NCBI GenBank assembly: GCA_032718565.1
Contig: JAVGVS010000165.1
Location: 217,569-281,568, forward strand
Origin: Distichodus sexfasciatus
Lineage: Eukaryota > Chordata > Actinopteri > Characiformes > Distichodontidae
DNA: 64,000 nt
Reading direction: 5' to 3'
In this document: positions 1 to 10,947 of the stretch, one piece after another
Layout of the letters: every line of letters starts with the position of its first letter
Numbering within the stretch: the first letter of the stretch is position 1
Made by a program: the position numbers and the translations under genes
Notes under the pieces: generated by a model
What the model was told of the DNA's origin: nothing
The model's database searches: none
What the model saw: the letters and a program-made list of their open reading frames with translations, nothing else

Positions 1-29
1 GACTCCCATAATGACTAGATGTATATAAT

Positions 30-235
30 TTTACACCTACACCTAATCCTAACCCTAACCTTAACCTCAGTAACCAAAAGCACATCTTTTACCTCTTTTA
101 GTTTCTCAAATAAAACAAGCGCATTTTCTATAACATCATTTCTCCTCATGGGGACCTCTCAAATGTCCCCACAAAGCCCCAAAAAAACCAGATAAAAGTG
201 ATTTTAGGAGCCAAAAGGTCCCCACAATGGCATAA
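30..235. repeat. fish interspersed repeat with telomere-like C/T run
   Basis: A short CCTAACCCTAACC-like run (about 42-66) is followed by text rich in GGGGACC and GGTCCCCACAA, a combination seen often in teleost dispersed repeats. It is too degenerate and too short to be a telomere. Borders are approximate. Confidence 0.45.
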
Positions 236-597
236 ATACATGGACATACACACACACACACACTCTCGACCCTATTACCACACGGAAAGCGTTTACTTTA
301 TCGGGGGAAACGAGCAGGCCGGCTGATGTTTGAATGTTGGCGGCGCCGGAATATAAACGAACGGCGAAGTCATTATTATTCGCCCTGACTCCAGCGTCCT
401 GCCGGCTCCAGCTGTAATGTCTGCCGCTCCGCACTTAGCGCCGAGATTCACGGCCGTTAAGAGATGCCATTTACTCTTTAAGGTCACTCACGCGCATGTG
501 TCCGGTCAGTAAGGCGTTCCTACCGAGCCGGGGTTAGATGGTGAGGGGAAGCGGAGAGAGAGCAGTCCAAGTTCTTTATTGTACAAGTTCTATTTTT

Positions 598-972
598 ACA
601 TCGTGAGAGAAATCAGGTGAGATCTGAAGATAATGATTTCCATCAGATAAGACCTCAAAATAATGACCTCCATGATCTCAAAATAAAGACTACTGTTATC
701 TCACTATCACGACAGAAATCATGTGAGATCTCGAGATAATAACTTCAATTTCTTTTATTTCAAAATAACAGCTTCCGTTATCTCAACATCATGAGAGAAA
801 TCAGGTGATATCTCAAGATAATGACGGCCATGATCTCAAAATAACAGCGTTTATCTCAACAATTTAAGAAAAATCACGTGAGATCTCAAGATAATAACTT
901 CAATGATCTCAAAACAAAGGCTATCGTTATTTCAACATCACGAGAGAAATCAGGGGAGATCTGGAGATAATG
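598..972. repeat. degenerate minisatellite, ~80-bp unit
   Basis: About five diverged copies share AGAAATCAGGTGAGATCTCG, then AGATAATGACTTCCATGATC and CTCAAAATAACAGC segments. The same repeat resumes at 2034-2110, so the element at 976-2033 is inserted in it. Confidence 0.75.
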
Positions 973-975
973 ACT

Positions 976-2033
976 AGAGCTGGGCCGATACCACTTTTTT
1001 ATGTCCGATACCGATATTGTACATTTGGATATCTGCTGATACCGATACAAATCCGATACAGTCATAGTCTTTATTTAAACATAAAATAATGCTTTAAAAC
1101 GTCTGAATACATGACTGAGATTATTGTTATGCTTAAGGAAATGCTTGATTTAAATATTGTTTTCCTACTAAAATAATGTAATAATTACACACACACACAT
1201 ATATATGCTAAATTATTTGTTCTCAAAAATTGTTGGTTTAGACATATACATATTTCTTCTTTCTTACTGATTACACTATAACATTATAAAATTGAAAAAC
1301 AAATTGAAAATGAAATACTGAAGTTTGTAATTTTGAACCAATTTGGCTTATAAAATGAGCTGCTTTTGCAGAGAACTACACTTCCCACAATCCTCTGCGC
1401 GCGCCCCGGAGCCGCGCCAACAAAGTGTTAGGCGCACATTCCAGAACAAACGATGGAATATCTATGGGAAAATCTAAATAAACGGCAGAATTGTGAGTAG
1501 GACGCTGGTTGTTGTGGTTATTTATCAGCTAAAATACGGTTTGTGTCTGTAATAAAGGCAACATTTTGACCGCACTGGAGCGTTTTAGCGAGTAACGGCG
1601 CTCATGCGCGCGGTCTTTAACACAGCACGCGTTTACATGGCGAAAAATGTCATTTATGCGTTTTTATGCATTTACTTCTGTTTTAGTGCAGGAACATCTC
1701 ACAAATACTTTCACATGCAGAAGGATCAGGTCTCGTCTTGATCGCACCCCTGAAAACGTTGTGTGCCACTATTAAGCGTCCGTGTGAAACACAAGCGGAG
1801 CTGCTCTAGCGAGTGAAATGAACTGAACGAAGCTTCGATTCTAGAAAAATTGCCTCAACCATTTTTGTAACAGAATTATTCGAGTTATTGGAAAAATCGT
1901 TTCAGCTCTACTTTACCGCAGTGCCACTTCCCATGCATAACGAACAGAGCGGCTCCATAGAATGGCCCAATGCCACCGATACCCCGATCCAGCCGTTTGA
2001 GCCGTTATCGGACCGATACCGATCCACATAAAG
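976..2033. mobile_element. probable non-autonomous DNA element with GGGCCGATACC ends
   Basis: The segment begins CTGGGCCGATACCAC and ends in CGGACCGATACCGATCC, giving partly inverted termini rich in CCGATAC, as in common fish non-autonomous elements. It interrupts the minisatellite whose copies lie on both sides. No coding frame of note and no clear target duplication were seen. Related ends recur at 58050-58095 and 58480-58595. Family assignment is uncertain. Confidence 0.55.
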
Positions 2034-2224
2034 CGGTGAGATCTCGAGATAATGACTTCCATCATCGAAAGAGCATGAAAAAATCAGGTCAGATCACAAG
2101 ACAACAACTTCCATTCTCTTCAAATCACCAGAAAATCAATGCTGACATTAAATAGATTTTTTAAAATGTTTAGACTCAAATGAGAGTCCTTTTTCGAGGA
2201 AATGAATTCAGATGAATTCCGCTG

Positions 2225-2425
2225 ATCGATAAAAGTGCCGACAAATTAATCAACGGTGGCAAGACCCTCGTCTGTGAACCAAGACGTCTTGAGTTCAAGC
2301 CCAGGTCTATTCTATCTCCAGCTTTGGCACTGTGGGGCCCCTGAGCGAGACCCTTAAACCCAAGCTGCTCCGGGGAGACTGTCTCAGTAACTGATAAAAG
2401 AGCATCTGATAAATGCCAACGTATT
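2225..2425 (+). mobile_element. tRNA-derived SINE, diverged copy
   Basis: The copy has a B-box-like GAGTTCAAGCCC, the body GGGCCCCTGAGCGAGACCCT and the tail CTGATAAAAGAGCATCTGAT before AAATGCC, which is the tail shared by many fish SINEs. Related copies are at 13520-13650, 17010-17155 and 39690-39865. Confidence 0.65.
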
Positions 2426-3209
2426 TCGTCCGAAAGTAAGTAATTAGAGAGCAAAAAACGTGGAGTGAAAGAAAGCTGGGTGCTGGGTAGGGGGTCAGAA
2501 AGCCCGCGATCTGAAGTGTCGCTCTTCCACGCCGGCAGACTAAACTGGCGGAGCCGAAAAAGCGGGGCAGACAGACGGAGGGCCTGAATCTGCGAGCCGA
2601 CACAAACTCGGGGTCAGCACACTGTTTTACAGGGAAGGAAGTTACTAGAGGAGGAGCGAAAGGTCACACTCGGACAGACGGAGAACTCCGAGGGAAGGCC
2701 ACAGCCTCCAGTCGGGGGCGGAGGGGGGTGGGGGGGTTTGGAGGGGAGAAGCCTTACCGCCAGGCGTCTGTAACAAGGCATGCTTCAAACGGACGCTGGA
2801 AGTGAGCAAAATAAGAGAAGAAGAAGAAAAAGAAGAAGAAGAAGAAAAAGAAGAAGAAGAAAAAAAAAAAGAGTGGAATGGGGTAAGAACGAAAGAGAGA
2901 AAACAGACAAGATGAGGCTGATGAATGATTCATGAACGTCATAAATAAACCAAAAACAGAACTCGGAAAAAGATGGGACGCGGAATGAAATAAATAAAAA
3001 GGGAACACACAAACACTTTCTACGCTTTCTATCGCTCTCGCTCTCTCTCTCTCACACACATACACACACAGATTTAACGATGGTTAAAAAGTTCCTCCCT
3101 TTTCCATTCTATGCGATTTCGCGCGGGTGAAAACTGACAAGAGGGAAGAGAGGAAAAGGGTCGAACCTCTAAGCCAGTTTAAAGCGCCGTTGGAAGGCGT
3201 TTTCTCATT

Positions 3210-3809
3210 TGTGACCCTCCATGGCAAAACCAGTCGCTTCTCTCAAATTTTCTAAATTAAGTTTTTTGTGTTCATGAAAGGGCATAAATCAAGCTTCAAA
3301 ACGATACTTATATGGAATGAATCGGACGACATATGACTGAGATATCAACATTCAAAGGAGTCCTGTCACGTCAAGTGAGAAACGGAGAAATCTGCCTTTG
3401 AAGTTGATTATCGACGTAGCACTCACAGACGCTTGGTGTGGTCGCGGCTACGTTTGCATTTACGGTAGCCTACGCTGCATTCACAGCCACACGGATAGCC
3501 TACCTGCGTTAGGTTAACTGAACTCGGGAGACCAAGAGGGATTCCGGAGAAAGATCTTCACGCTAGTTAACCAGTGGATTTACCGTAAATATTGGAGTAG
3601 AGCGGTCAAAACAGAAACTTTTAACATTCTGCTGGAATTGAATTCCTCACCTCAAGAAAGTCACGTTTTTAGGATGGAAAGGGTAAGTTTTTCAGTGAAA
3701 TTTATACACAACAGTACAGTATAGACCTTCCACTGTTTCAAAACACTAAAAACGCTTTCTTGGAAACCTCCATTGCGACAAGCGACTGGTTTCGCCGTGC
3801 AGAGTCACA
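3210..3809 (+). mobile_element. palindromic miniature inverted-repeat element, copy 1
   Basis: The element starts TGTGACCCTCCATGGCAAAA and ends in the inverted form GCCGTGCAGAGTCACA, with CCAGTCGCTT/AAGCGACTGG next inside. The ~600-bp interior matches copy 2 (14261-14904) in reverse orientation, sharing for example ACCTGCGTTAGGTTAACTGA. No transposase frame is present. Flanks suggest a 2-bp target duplication (TT), which is weak evidence. Confidence 0.75.
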
Positions 3810-4069
3810 TTTCTGCTTCATGGTGTTTATGCGTCTCCAAATTTACACCAACTAACCGTCATAATTAGGAGTGATAATACGGGGGGAAATAATCAGGACT
3901 GCTCAAGCGCAGCTCATAAATAACTTTCCACTGTCCAGTCACTTCATACGACCCGCCCAGATTCATTTTTTGGAAGCTCCGTCTCAGCAGCTTGCCGACT
4001 GGAAAAATCGATCCCGTGTCTCGCTTTTATTTTTACGTCCTTTTCACTCGTTTAGCCGGCCTCGATGTT

Positions 4070-4335
4070 TCGGGAAGGCGAAAACCGAGTCGGCCGTGGG
4101 AAGCGCCCGCCGGCTGTTTGATCTCGTCCCCGCGAGTGGGCACTTTGAAAGCGAAGCTCCACGTGCAACCTCCTCCTCGTAACGGAGCGGCGCATTTGGG
4201 TCACGCAAGTTTCTTCCGGCAAACTCCCAGCTCGCTAATAAACATCAAAGGGAATCGTCGATTTTCGAGACTCGCCAAATAACCCAAATTCCGCTCTGAC
4301 GGCGCGACGGCGGCGGCGGCAGCGATGACAACGAA
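4070..4335. other. GC-rich, CpG-rich intron block
   Basis: The block contains many CpG and a short GGC run near 4310. It lies about 240 nt downstream of the loop-3 exon in the transcript. It may be a regulatory or simply GC-rich segment; no promoter element is evident. Confidence 0.3.
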
Positions 4336-4570
4336 GGGGGCAGGGTTCCAGCAGAATGAAGCGCGTGTGCCCTTTCCACGACCCCTTGGACACTTCAGTC
4401 CAGAGAAAAAACTCAAGTTTAATTTCAATCTAAAATGGAACGTAGAAAAGCTTTGATTTGACTTGTGTAAAGGTGTGAAAAGTGTGTGTTTACATACCGT
4501 AGATACAAACAAAAATCTAAAACCATGCACACACACACACACACACACTCACGCGATGAGAAGGACTTAC

Positions 4571-4662
4571 TTGATGTTGTCCAGGCAACCAGAATCAGGT
4601 TTCAGAATAGCAGTGTGGTGGAACATCTTGTAAAGTGCAATGCCCAAGAAAATCACGTTCAG
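4571..4662 (-). CDS. adgrl3: adgrl3 exon: end of TM5 and third intracellular loop
   Basis: The 92-nt exon encodes [20 protein letters not shown], then [10 protein letters not shown] plus two bases (AA of Lys). It finishes TM5 and forms the third loop that contacts G proteins. The acceptor is a GT repeat ending in tag with no ordinary pyrimidine tract; the donor is gtaagt. The next exon should begin G-TCC-TGG for KSWVIG; I did not find it below 4570. Confidence 0.97.
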
Positions 4663-6037
4663 CTACACACACACACACAAAACACAAGTGAGATTAAGGC
4701 TGTACAAATATACTCTCTGATTTACTAGTTACTTATAGAAGAATTAGTCCAGCTCTCTCTACCTCCCACCATCTATCCATCATTTTATTCATCCCTCCCT
4801 CATTCTCTCTCTTTCTCTCTCCCTTCCTCCATCACTCTCTCTCCATTCCTCCCTCATTCACTCTCTCCCTTCCTCCCTCATTCGCTCTCCCCTTCTTCCC
4901 CATCACTTCATCCCTGCCCCTCCCTGCTTCCCCCCCCCTCTTCCTCCTTTCATCCCTTTCTCCTTCCCTCCCTTCCTCGCTCTCTCTCCCTTCTTCCCTC
5001 CATCACCCTGTCCCTCCCTCCTTCCCCCTCTCTCTCTTCCTTCCTTCATCCCTTTTTTCCCTCCCTCCCCATCATCCCTCTCTCCATCCCTCCCTCCCTT
5101 CCTCCTTCATCCCTGGTTCCCTCCATCACTCTCTGCCTCTTTCCCTCCATCCCTCTCTCTCTCTTCCTCCTTTCATCCCTTCCTCCTTCATTCCTGGTTC
5201 CCTCCATCACTCTCTGCCTCCTTCCCTCCATCAATCACTCTCTCCATCAGTATATCCCTTTTTCCCTCCCTCCCTCCATCACCCTGCCCCTCCCTCCTTC
5301 CCTCTCTCTCTCTTCCTCCCTTCATCCCTTTTTTCCTTCCTTCCCTCTACTTCATCCCTCTCTCTCTCCCTCCCTCCCTTCCTTCCTCCCTCATCCCTGG
5401 TTCCCTCGCCGGCTGGCTGTGCGAGTGTCAGCAGCGTCTTGTCTGTCTTGTGTGGTTTTAAAGTTCACCCTGACACACTGTGACTTTCACATAATTGGTA
5501 AAATGTCCTCGGCAGACCATTATCCGCACCCCCCGTGTGTGTGTGTGTGTGGGTGGAGGAGTGTTTGTGTGTGTGTGTGAAGTGAAGGGGAGTAAGAGCG
5601 TTAGAGGAAAAAGGGAGAGAATGAGGAAGAGCAACTGACTCCTCACAACCATTATCTGTTGCCCCCTACTGAGAATGTGTGTTTGAATCGGTGTGTGCGT
5701 GTGTGTGATAGAGAGAAAGGGTCTGTGGAATGTTTTTTGAACCTCTGCGCATGTGTGTTTGGGTGTATTTGTGTATGAGGGAGAAGTTGCCATGTGCCAT
5801 CCTGTGTGTGTGTGTGTGTGTGTTGTGTGTGTGTGTGTGTTGTGTGTGTGTGTGTGTGTGTGTGTGTTAGTCTTACCATGATGATGAGAGTTGCAGGGCC
5901 AATGAAACTCCAGATAAAGTAGGTGTCTAACCGAAGCCAACAACTGGAGAGAGAAAGAAAGACAAGAGCCAGAAATACAGAGGGAGGTAGAGAAAGGGAG
6001 GGATGGAGAAAAAGAGATCCAGAATGAGAGAGGACAG

Positions 6038-6075
<38 letters not shown>

Positions 6076-9000
6076 ATTATGTAGTGCAGAAGTGTTCCCA
6101 CAATCCCCCCGTACATCATTACACCTCTCCAACTTCCTGCTACGTCTCCTCAGCACCGCCGCTGAATTATTCAGCTCTTCATCTCTACTCCCCCCCACCC
6201 ACACCACCACTCTGTGTGTGTGTGTGTGAGTGTGTGTGTGTGTGTGTGTGTTGGGGACCACCTGTGCTGTAGCAAGCTCCAGCCATTATCCAAGAACAGG
6301 TTCCATATGAAAATGAAGGCAGCGGGCAAATGAGATTATGAATAGTTTATGTTTCCCAACAGGACGAGGCGGCTGTGTTCCATTCCGCACATTACGCCGC
6401 TTCAGCGGCCGCGCTCCAGGACGCTAATCCGCCCGCTAAGTGACGGCAATAAAGCTTACATAGCGGCGGCTGTCACATCAGGAAGGCAGGGTAGCTAACT
6501 ACAAGTAGTGAAGCTACTAACTTTACCGCGTTGTTCAGTAGCTACGTCTGAAATAGCATGTAGTGTGGTCTGGTGGTGGCACAAGTAGCACCGTTCATCC
6601 CTCGCTCCATCTGTCCCTGCCTGCATCACTCCCTCCATCCACCTCTCCCTCCCTCCCTTCATCACTTTCTCCCTCTCCCTTCATCACACTCTCCTTCCTT
6701 CCCTCACTCCGTCTCACTTCCATCACTCTCTATCTCACTTCCTCCACCACTCTCTACCTCCCTCTCTTCATTCCTCACTCCATCTTTCCCTCCCTCCCTT
6801 CATCCATCCACCTCTCCCTCCCTCCTGCCCTTCATCACTCTCCTTCCTTCCCTCACTCCATCTTTCCCTCCCTCCCTCCGTCCATCACTCTCTGCCTCCC
6901 TTCCTTCATTCCTTCTTACATCCATCTCTAACTCCCTCCTCCCTTCCCTCACATCCTCCATCACTCCCTCCATCCATCCATCACTTTCTCCTGCCATGCC
7001 TCCCTGCATCCCACCCTTCATCACTCTCTCCCTCCTTCCCATCATTCCTCCTTCCATCACTTCCCTCCCTGCTTCCTTCTCTACCTCCCTCCCTTCATCA
7101 CTTTTTCTCCCTCTCTGTGACTCCCTGCATCCCTCCCTCCATGACTCTCTCCATCCATCACTTTCTACCGTCCTCCATTCATCCCTTCCTCCCTCCATCA
7201 CTCTCTCCCACCCTCCTTCCTTCAGGCCCCCTCCCTCTCTCCTTCTCTCCCTCCCTCACTGCGTACTCACTACACCAAGTCAGTGAACGTAACTTACTGC
7301 GGATGAACATACAGATTACAGACATGAAATTTCATGATGTGCTCCGCAGCGTCGTCTTCCGTTTTCACAATTCAATGGGGGAAAGTGTGACATAGATGAA
7401 GAAAGAGAGACAGACAGAGAGAAAGAAATACACAGAGAAAGAGAGTGCGTGGTAGAGTGACACAATGAAAGTCTGAGACCAGAAGGGGGCGATAATAAAT
7501 TCAAATTTGAGCCAACGGAATGCCATAAGCAACGGGCAACGTTTGAGTTTATGCTCAAGATCCACAAAACGCAAATAAGATCGACTTTGTGCTGCTGTTT
7601 CTCGGTAGAAGCGGCTGCTTTTAAAAGAGAAAGAAAAGAAGTCGCGTAACTACGACGACTGTTAGTCAGCAGCGAGGTTGGAACGGTTCCAAAACCTTCC
7701 GCTTATCATTCCGCCGCCGCCGCCACCTCCGCCACCACGTTCCAGCTTCGTCTAGTCAAATCAAACGGATCTTAGAAAAAGCGTCAAAAACTGCGTTCTG
7801 AGCCCCGGGAAGACAGAGTCGCCCATCCTTAGCAATTTTTTTAATTAAAAAAAGAGAAAGAAATACGTGACCTATTTCTCCAGCCCAGAAGAAGGAGAGA
7901 AAGATAGAGAGTGACCGCTGCTTATCCTTACGCTGCGCTCTGAGTCTCATATTTAAATGATGGCCGGCGCTGAATTATTGATGGCAGGGGGTGGGATCCC
8001 TTTAGGGCCCGTCTGGCCGCGGGAGAACGGTGGTCGGCCCTTATGAGGACGGCCGGGGATCTGATGTGCTCCTGGAGTTTGGAGCTTTTTTAACCGCTTC
8101 GGAGCAACCGAGCCCGAAAAAGAGCTGCCACCAGCTAAAGCAGGTCTGTCGTACTCACACTCGGTCGGTGCCGTAGCTACGGTAGTCGACGGCAGCGGAC
8201 ACGGCAACGATCAGGGCCGGGACGCCGTAGCCGGTCAGGTAGAAGTACTTGGTGCGCGAATACTCGCTCTCGAACACCTCCACCAGCATGATGTAGAGCT
8301 GCACGCCTTCCAGGAACATCCAGGTGAACGCCGCCAGGAAGAAGAAGTGCAGCAGGGCGGCGAAGACCGCACACGCAATCTGAAACGCAGGCACAAACAC
8401 ACACACACATTTACACGCAGGCTGACACACAAGCGATTAGCAGCAGAATCCGAGAACGACCACACTGATGCTCGAACGCCATTAGTACATAAGCCATGGC
8501 TTGATTACACTTTTAAAGCATGTCTTGGCTTAAACGAGTTTTCCCCAATGGATTTTCCACATTCTCTCTCTCTCTCCCTCATTCTCTCAGGACACAGAAA
8601 GGTTTCCGTTATTAACGGGAGGTCAGAGCGCCACTCCATTCCAGTAATTAACGACAAGCAGGCGCCATTCTTTACCACTTACGGGATGGGGTGTGTGTGC
8701 ATTTGTGTGTGTGTGTGTGTGTGTATGGGCGTGTATCCGAGAGCTTTCCCTAACACAGGCTAAACATAATTCATTCAAAAAGTCTCCATTGTGCCCGTTT
8801 CTAAACAGCCAATCCCTCAAACAATGCGGCGCTCACCTGCCAAAGGTCTCAACACAAACGTTCCGGATTCTTCCCAAAAATGTCAGGATTTCGAACACGA
8901 CACACAGGAATAAATAGCTTAGATAATCTAAGCAAAAGCTGCTCAAATCCTTTCCACTAGACCGGGGTTTGACGGCCTAGTGATGGAAGTTGGCGTTTGT

Positions 9001-10796
9001 TCGAGATGCCTTCCGAAACATTCCTATCGGTGCCATGCGGGAAAACTGGCACTACGCAGACGCCTGTTAATAGAGCCTTGCATTTGTTCTAGAAGTTTTA
9101 CCGCGGTAGATAGTGTCACTCCAGGTCGACTGGGCTCCTGCGGTCCCAAACTGACCAGTGATGACTAGGCTGGAAGGCTGGGATGTCTAGCCGCTAAATT
9201 ATTTTCTGCTCGCCTGGATGCGGGTCGTTAAATTGTGAGAGCGTGCGACGCGCTTCTTACAGGCTGGTCGGCCCGGTTGATGCCGGTGAGGAACAGCGTC
9301 TCGGCGATGAACAGCGAGATGCACAGGTTCTTGTGGATGGTGTTGCGGTCGCTCTGCAGGCCGCGGAAGAAGCAGAAGGTGAAGATGCAGATGAGCAGGC
9401 AGACGAGAGACAGCAGGATGCCCACCCAGGTGATGACGTCTAGCAGGAGCTCGTGCATCTGGTCCGCCTTCTGAGAGAGACAGAGAGAGAGAGGGGGAGA
9501 GAAGAAAATGGTGATTATAAAGGGAGGGAGCAGGTCAATAGATCTCCAAACACAACAGGCTTTCGGATCCTTCAGAAACCCTTCTTCTGAGCACTGGAAC
9601 CATGCTTCCATCTTAAACCCCCAATTTGGGTGGTAGGCCGCTTCCCTCTTTGGAAGTTCTGCTTCCAAAGGCCTCTCTGCTTCCTCCTGAAAACCCGACT
9701 TTCCCACCTTCACCCTACTGTCTAGCGGAATCTTGCATCCTTCTGAAACCCTGAATCTGAGCGCTTGGATACTTCCATCTGAATCCCTACTTTCTTCTAA
9801 AACCCCGCTTCCGAGTATTTGGCTGCTTCCTTCTAAAATCCAGCCTCCAAGGGCCTGACTGCTTCGTTCTGAAACCACACTTTCCCACCTTCACCCCCAC
9901 AGTCTAGCGGAATCTTGCACCCCTCTGAAACCCTGAATCTGAGCGCTTGGATGATTCCCCACTTTGAGAATCTATCCGGCTCTTACTTATTTACTTCCGA
10001 AACCCTGGTTCTGAGATGCGCCCTTCTGAAACCCCGCCTCCTTCTAAAACAGCCCTCCGGAAGCCGGCAAGTTGGAGGGCTTGAGGTCTTTCTTCTGAAA
10101 CTTTGCTACCTAGTGCTCGAACCCTTCCTTCTCAAACTCCACATCGGCGTGCTCTGCTGCTTCCCTTCTGCTGTCCACTTCCTTCTTAAACGGAACTTTC
10201 TAGAGCTCAGACGCTTCATTGTGAAACCCCCTTTTTGGGCTCGGGCACTTCATTATAAAAACCCCGCTTCCGTGCGTTTGGTCAGGCGTGAGATGGTCAG
10301 GCGTCAAATGCCGGACAGTCTGACACACAGTGACGTGTTTTAGCCTTCAAGGGCTACAATAACATTAAGTTCATCTGCGGCATGAGGGAAGGGAATGTAA
10401 TAAGGCGTGGAGAGAAACTCACTGTTGGACACACACACACACACACGCACACATACTACAAACAGGGTTTGATTAATGATTCATACCAATCTACAACATC
10501 CATTAACACAGCCTCGGGGGTGAGGGAGAGGCCCGTTGATGTGTGTGTGTGTGTGTGTGTGTTTAAGGTCAACCAGCCTTTAGCTTTTACACGTATTACA
10601 TCATTTACACTTATGTGTATGTACTAACCTTTTTCTGTGTGTTGTGTGCACCAAAATTTACAGTTACGCCACACACACACAGAGTTACGTTCAGCCGTTT
10701 AACATTAACATGTGCTAGGACTGAAGCTGTTTGGAGTGGGAGTCATATGGGTGGCAGCCATCCATCCTCAATATGTGTGTGTGTTTTGTGTGTGTG

Positions 10797-10833
<37 letters not shown>

Positions 10834-10916
10834 CACATATGTTTTTATTGCAGTTCTATTCATCAATTCCCCAGCTGACAGAATCTCCCCTTAGCACAAG
10901 AGTGATGGATGGGTGG

Positions 10917-10947
<31 letters not shown>

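Larger units (their letters stand above)
1..4570 (-). other. adgrl3: adgrl3 intron after the loop-3 exon (3' end outside window)
   Basis: No coding sequence is seen. The stretch holds a fish-type repeat at 30-235, a minisatellite broken by a mobile element (598-2110), a SINE (2225-2425), a GAA-rich tract (2815-2875), a palindromic miniature element (3210-3809), and a GC-rich block at about 4070-4335. The rest, including 2430-2815 and 2880-3200, shows nothing I recognise. Confidence 0.7.
4663..5876 (-). other. adgrl3: adgrl3 intron between TM5 exon and loop-3 exon
   Basis: This 1.2-kb intron is almost entirely simple sequence. In transcript order it has an AC repeat right after the 5' splice site (5868-5795), then other AC blocks, a ~650-nt purine-rich tract (minus strand) at 5405-4750, and a GT repeat ending at the 3' splice site. 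Confidence 0.8.
5944..8158 (-). other. adgrl3: adgrl3 intron between TM3-4 exon and TM5 exon
   Basis: Contents: (GA)n at 6041-6073, GT repeat 6213-6252, a non-repetitive possible conserved element 6280-6490, a polypyrimidine tract 6590-7262, and ordinary non-coding text from 7263 to 8158 with a GA-rich patch at 7395-7445. No further gene is seen. Confidence 0.8.

Noticed and set aside
42..66. Telomere-like CCTAACCCTAACC run
   Set aside because: Only about two degenerate units inside a dispersed fish repeat; not a telomere.
9235..9474. Plus-strand frames opposite the TM1-2 exon
   Set aside because: Shadow of the minus-strand exon; the same applies to frames opposite the exons at 13644, 15979, 22260, 34348, 43425 and 59623.
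9471..9878. Open frame continuing upstream of the TM1-2 exon, with its own ATG
   Set aside because: The exon has a clear acceptor at 9471; the upstream part is the CTTCTGAAACCC repeat and does not match any latrophilin.
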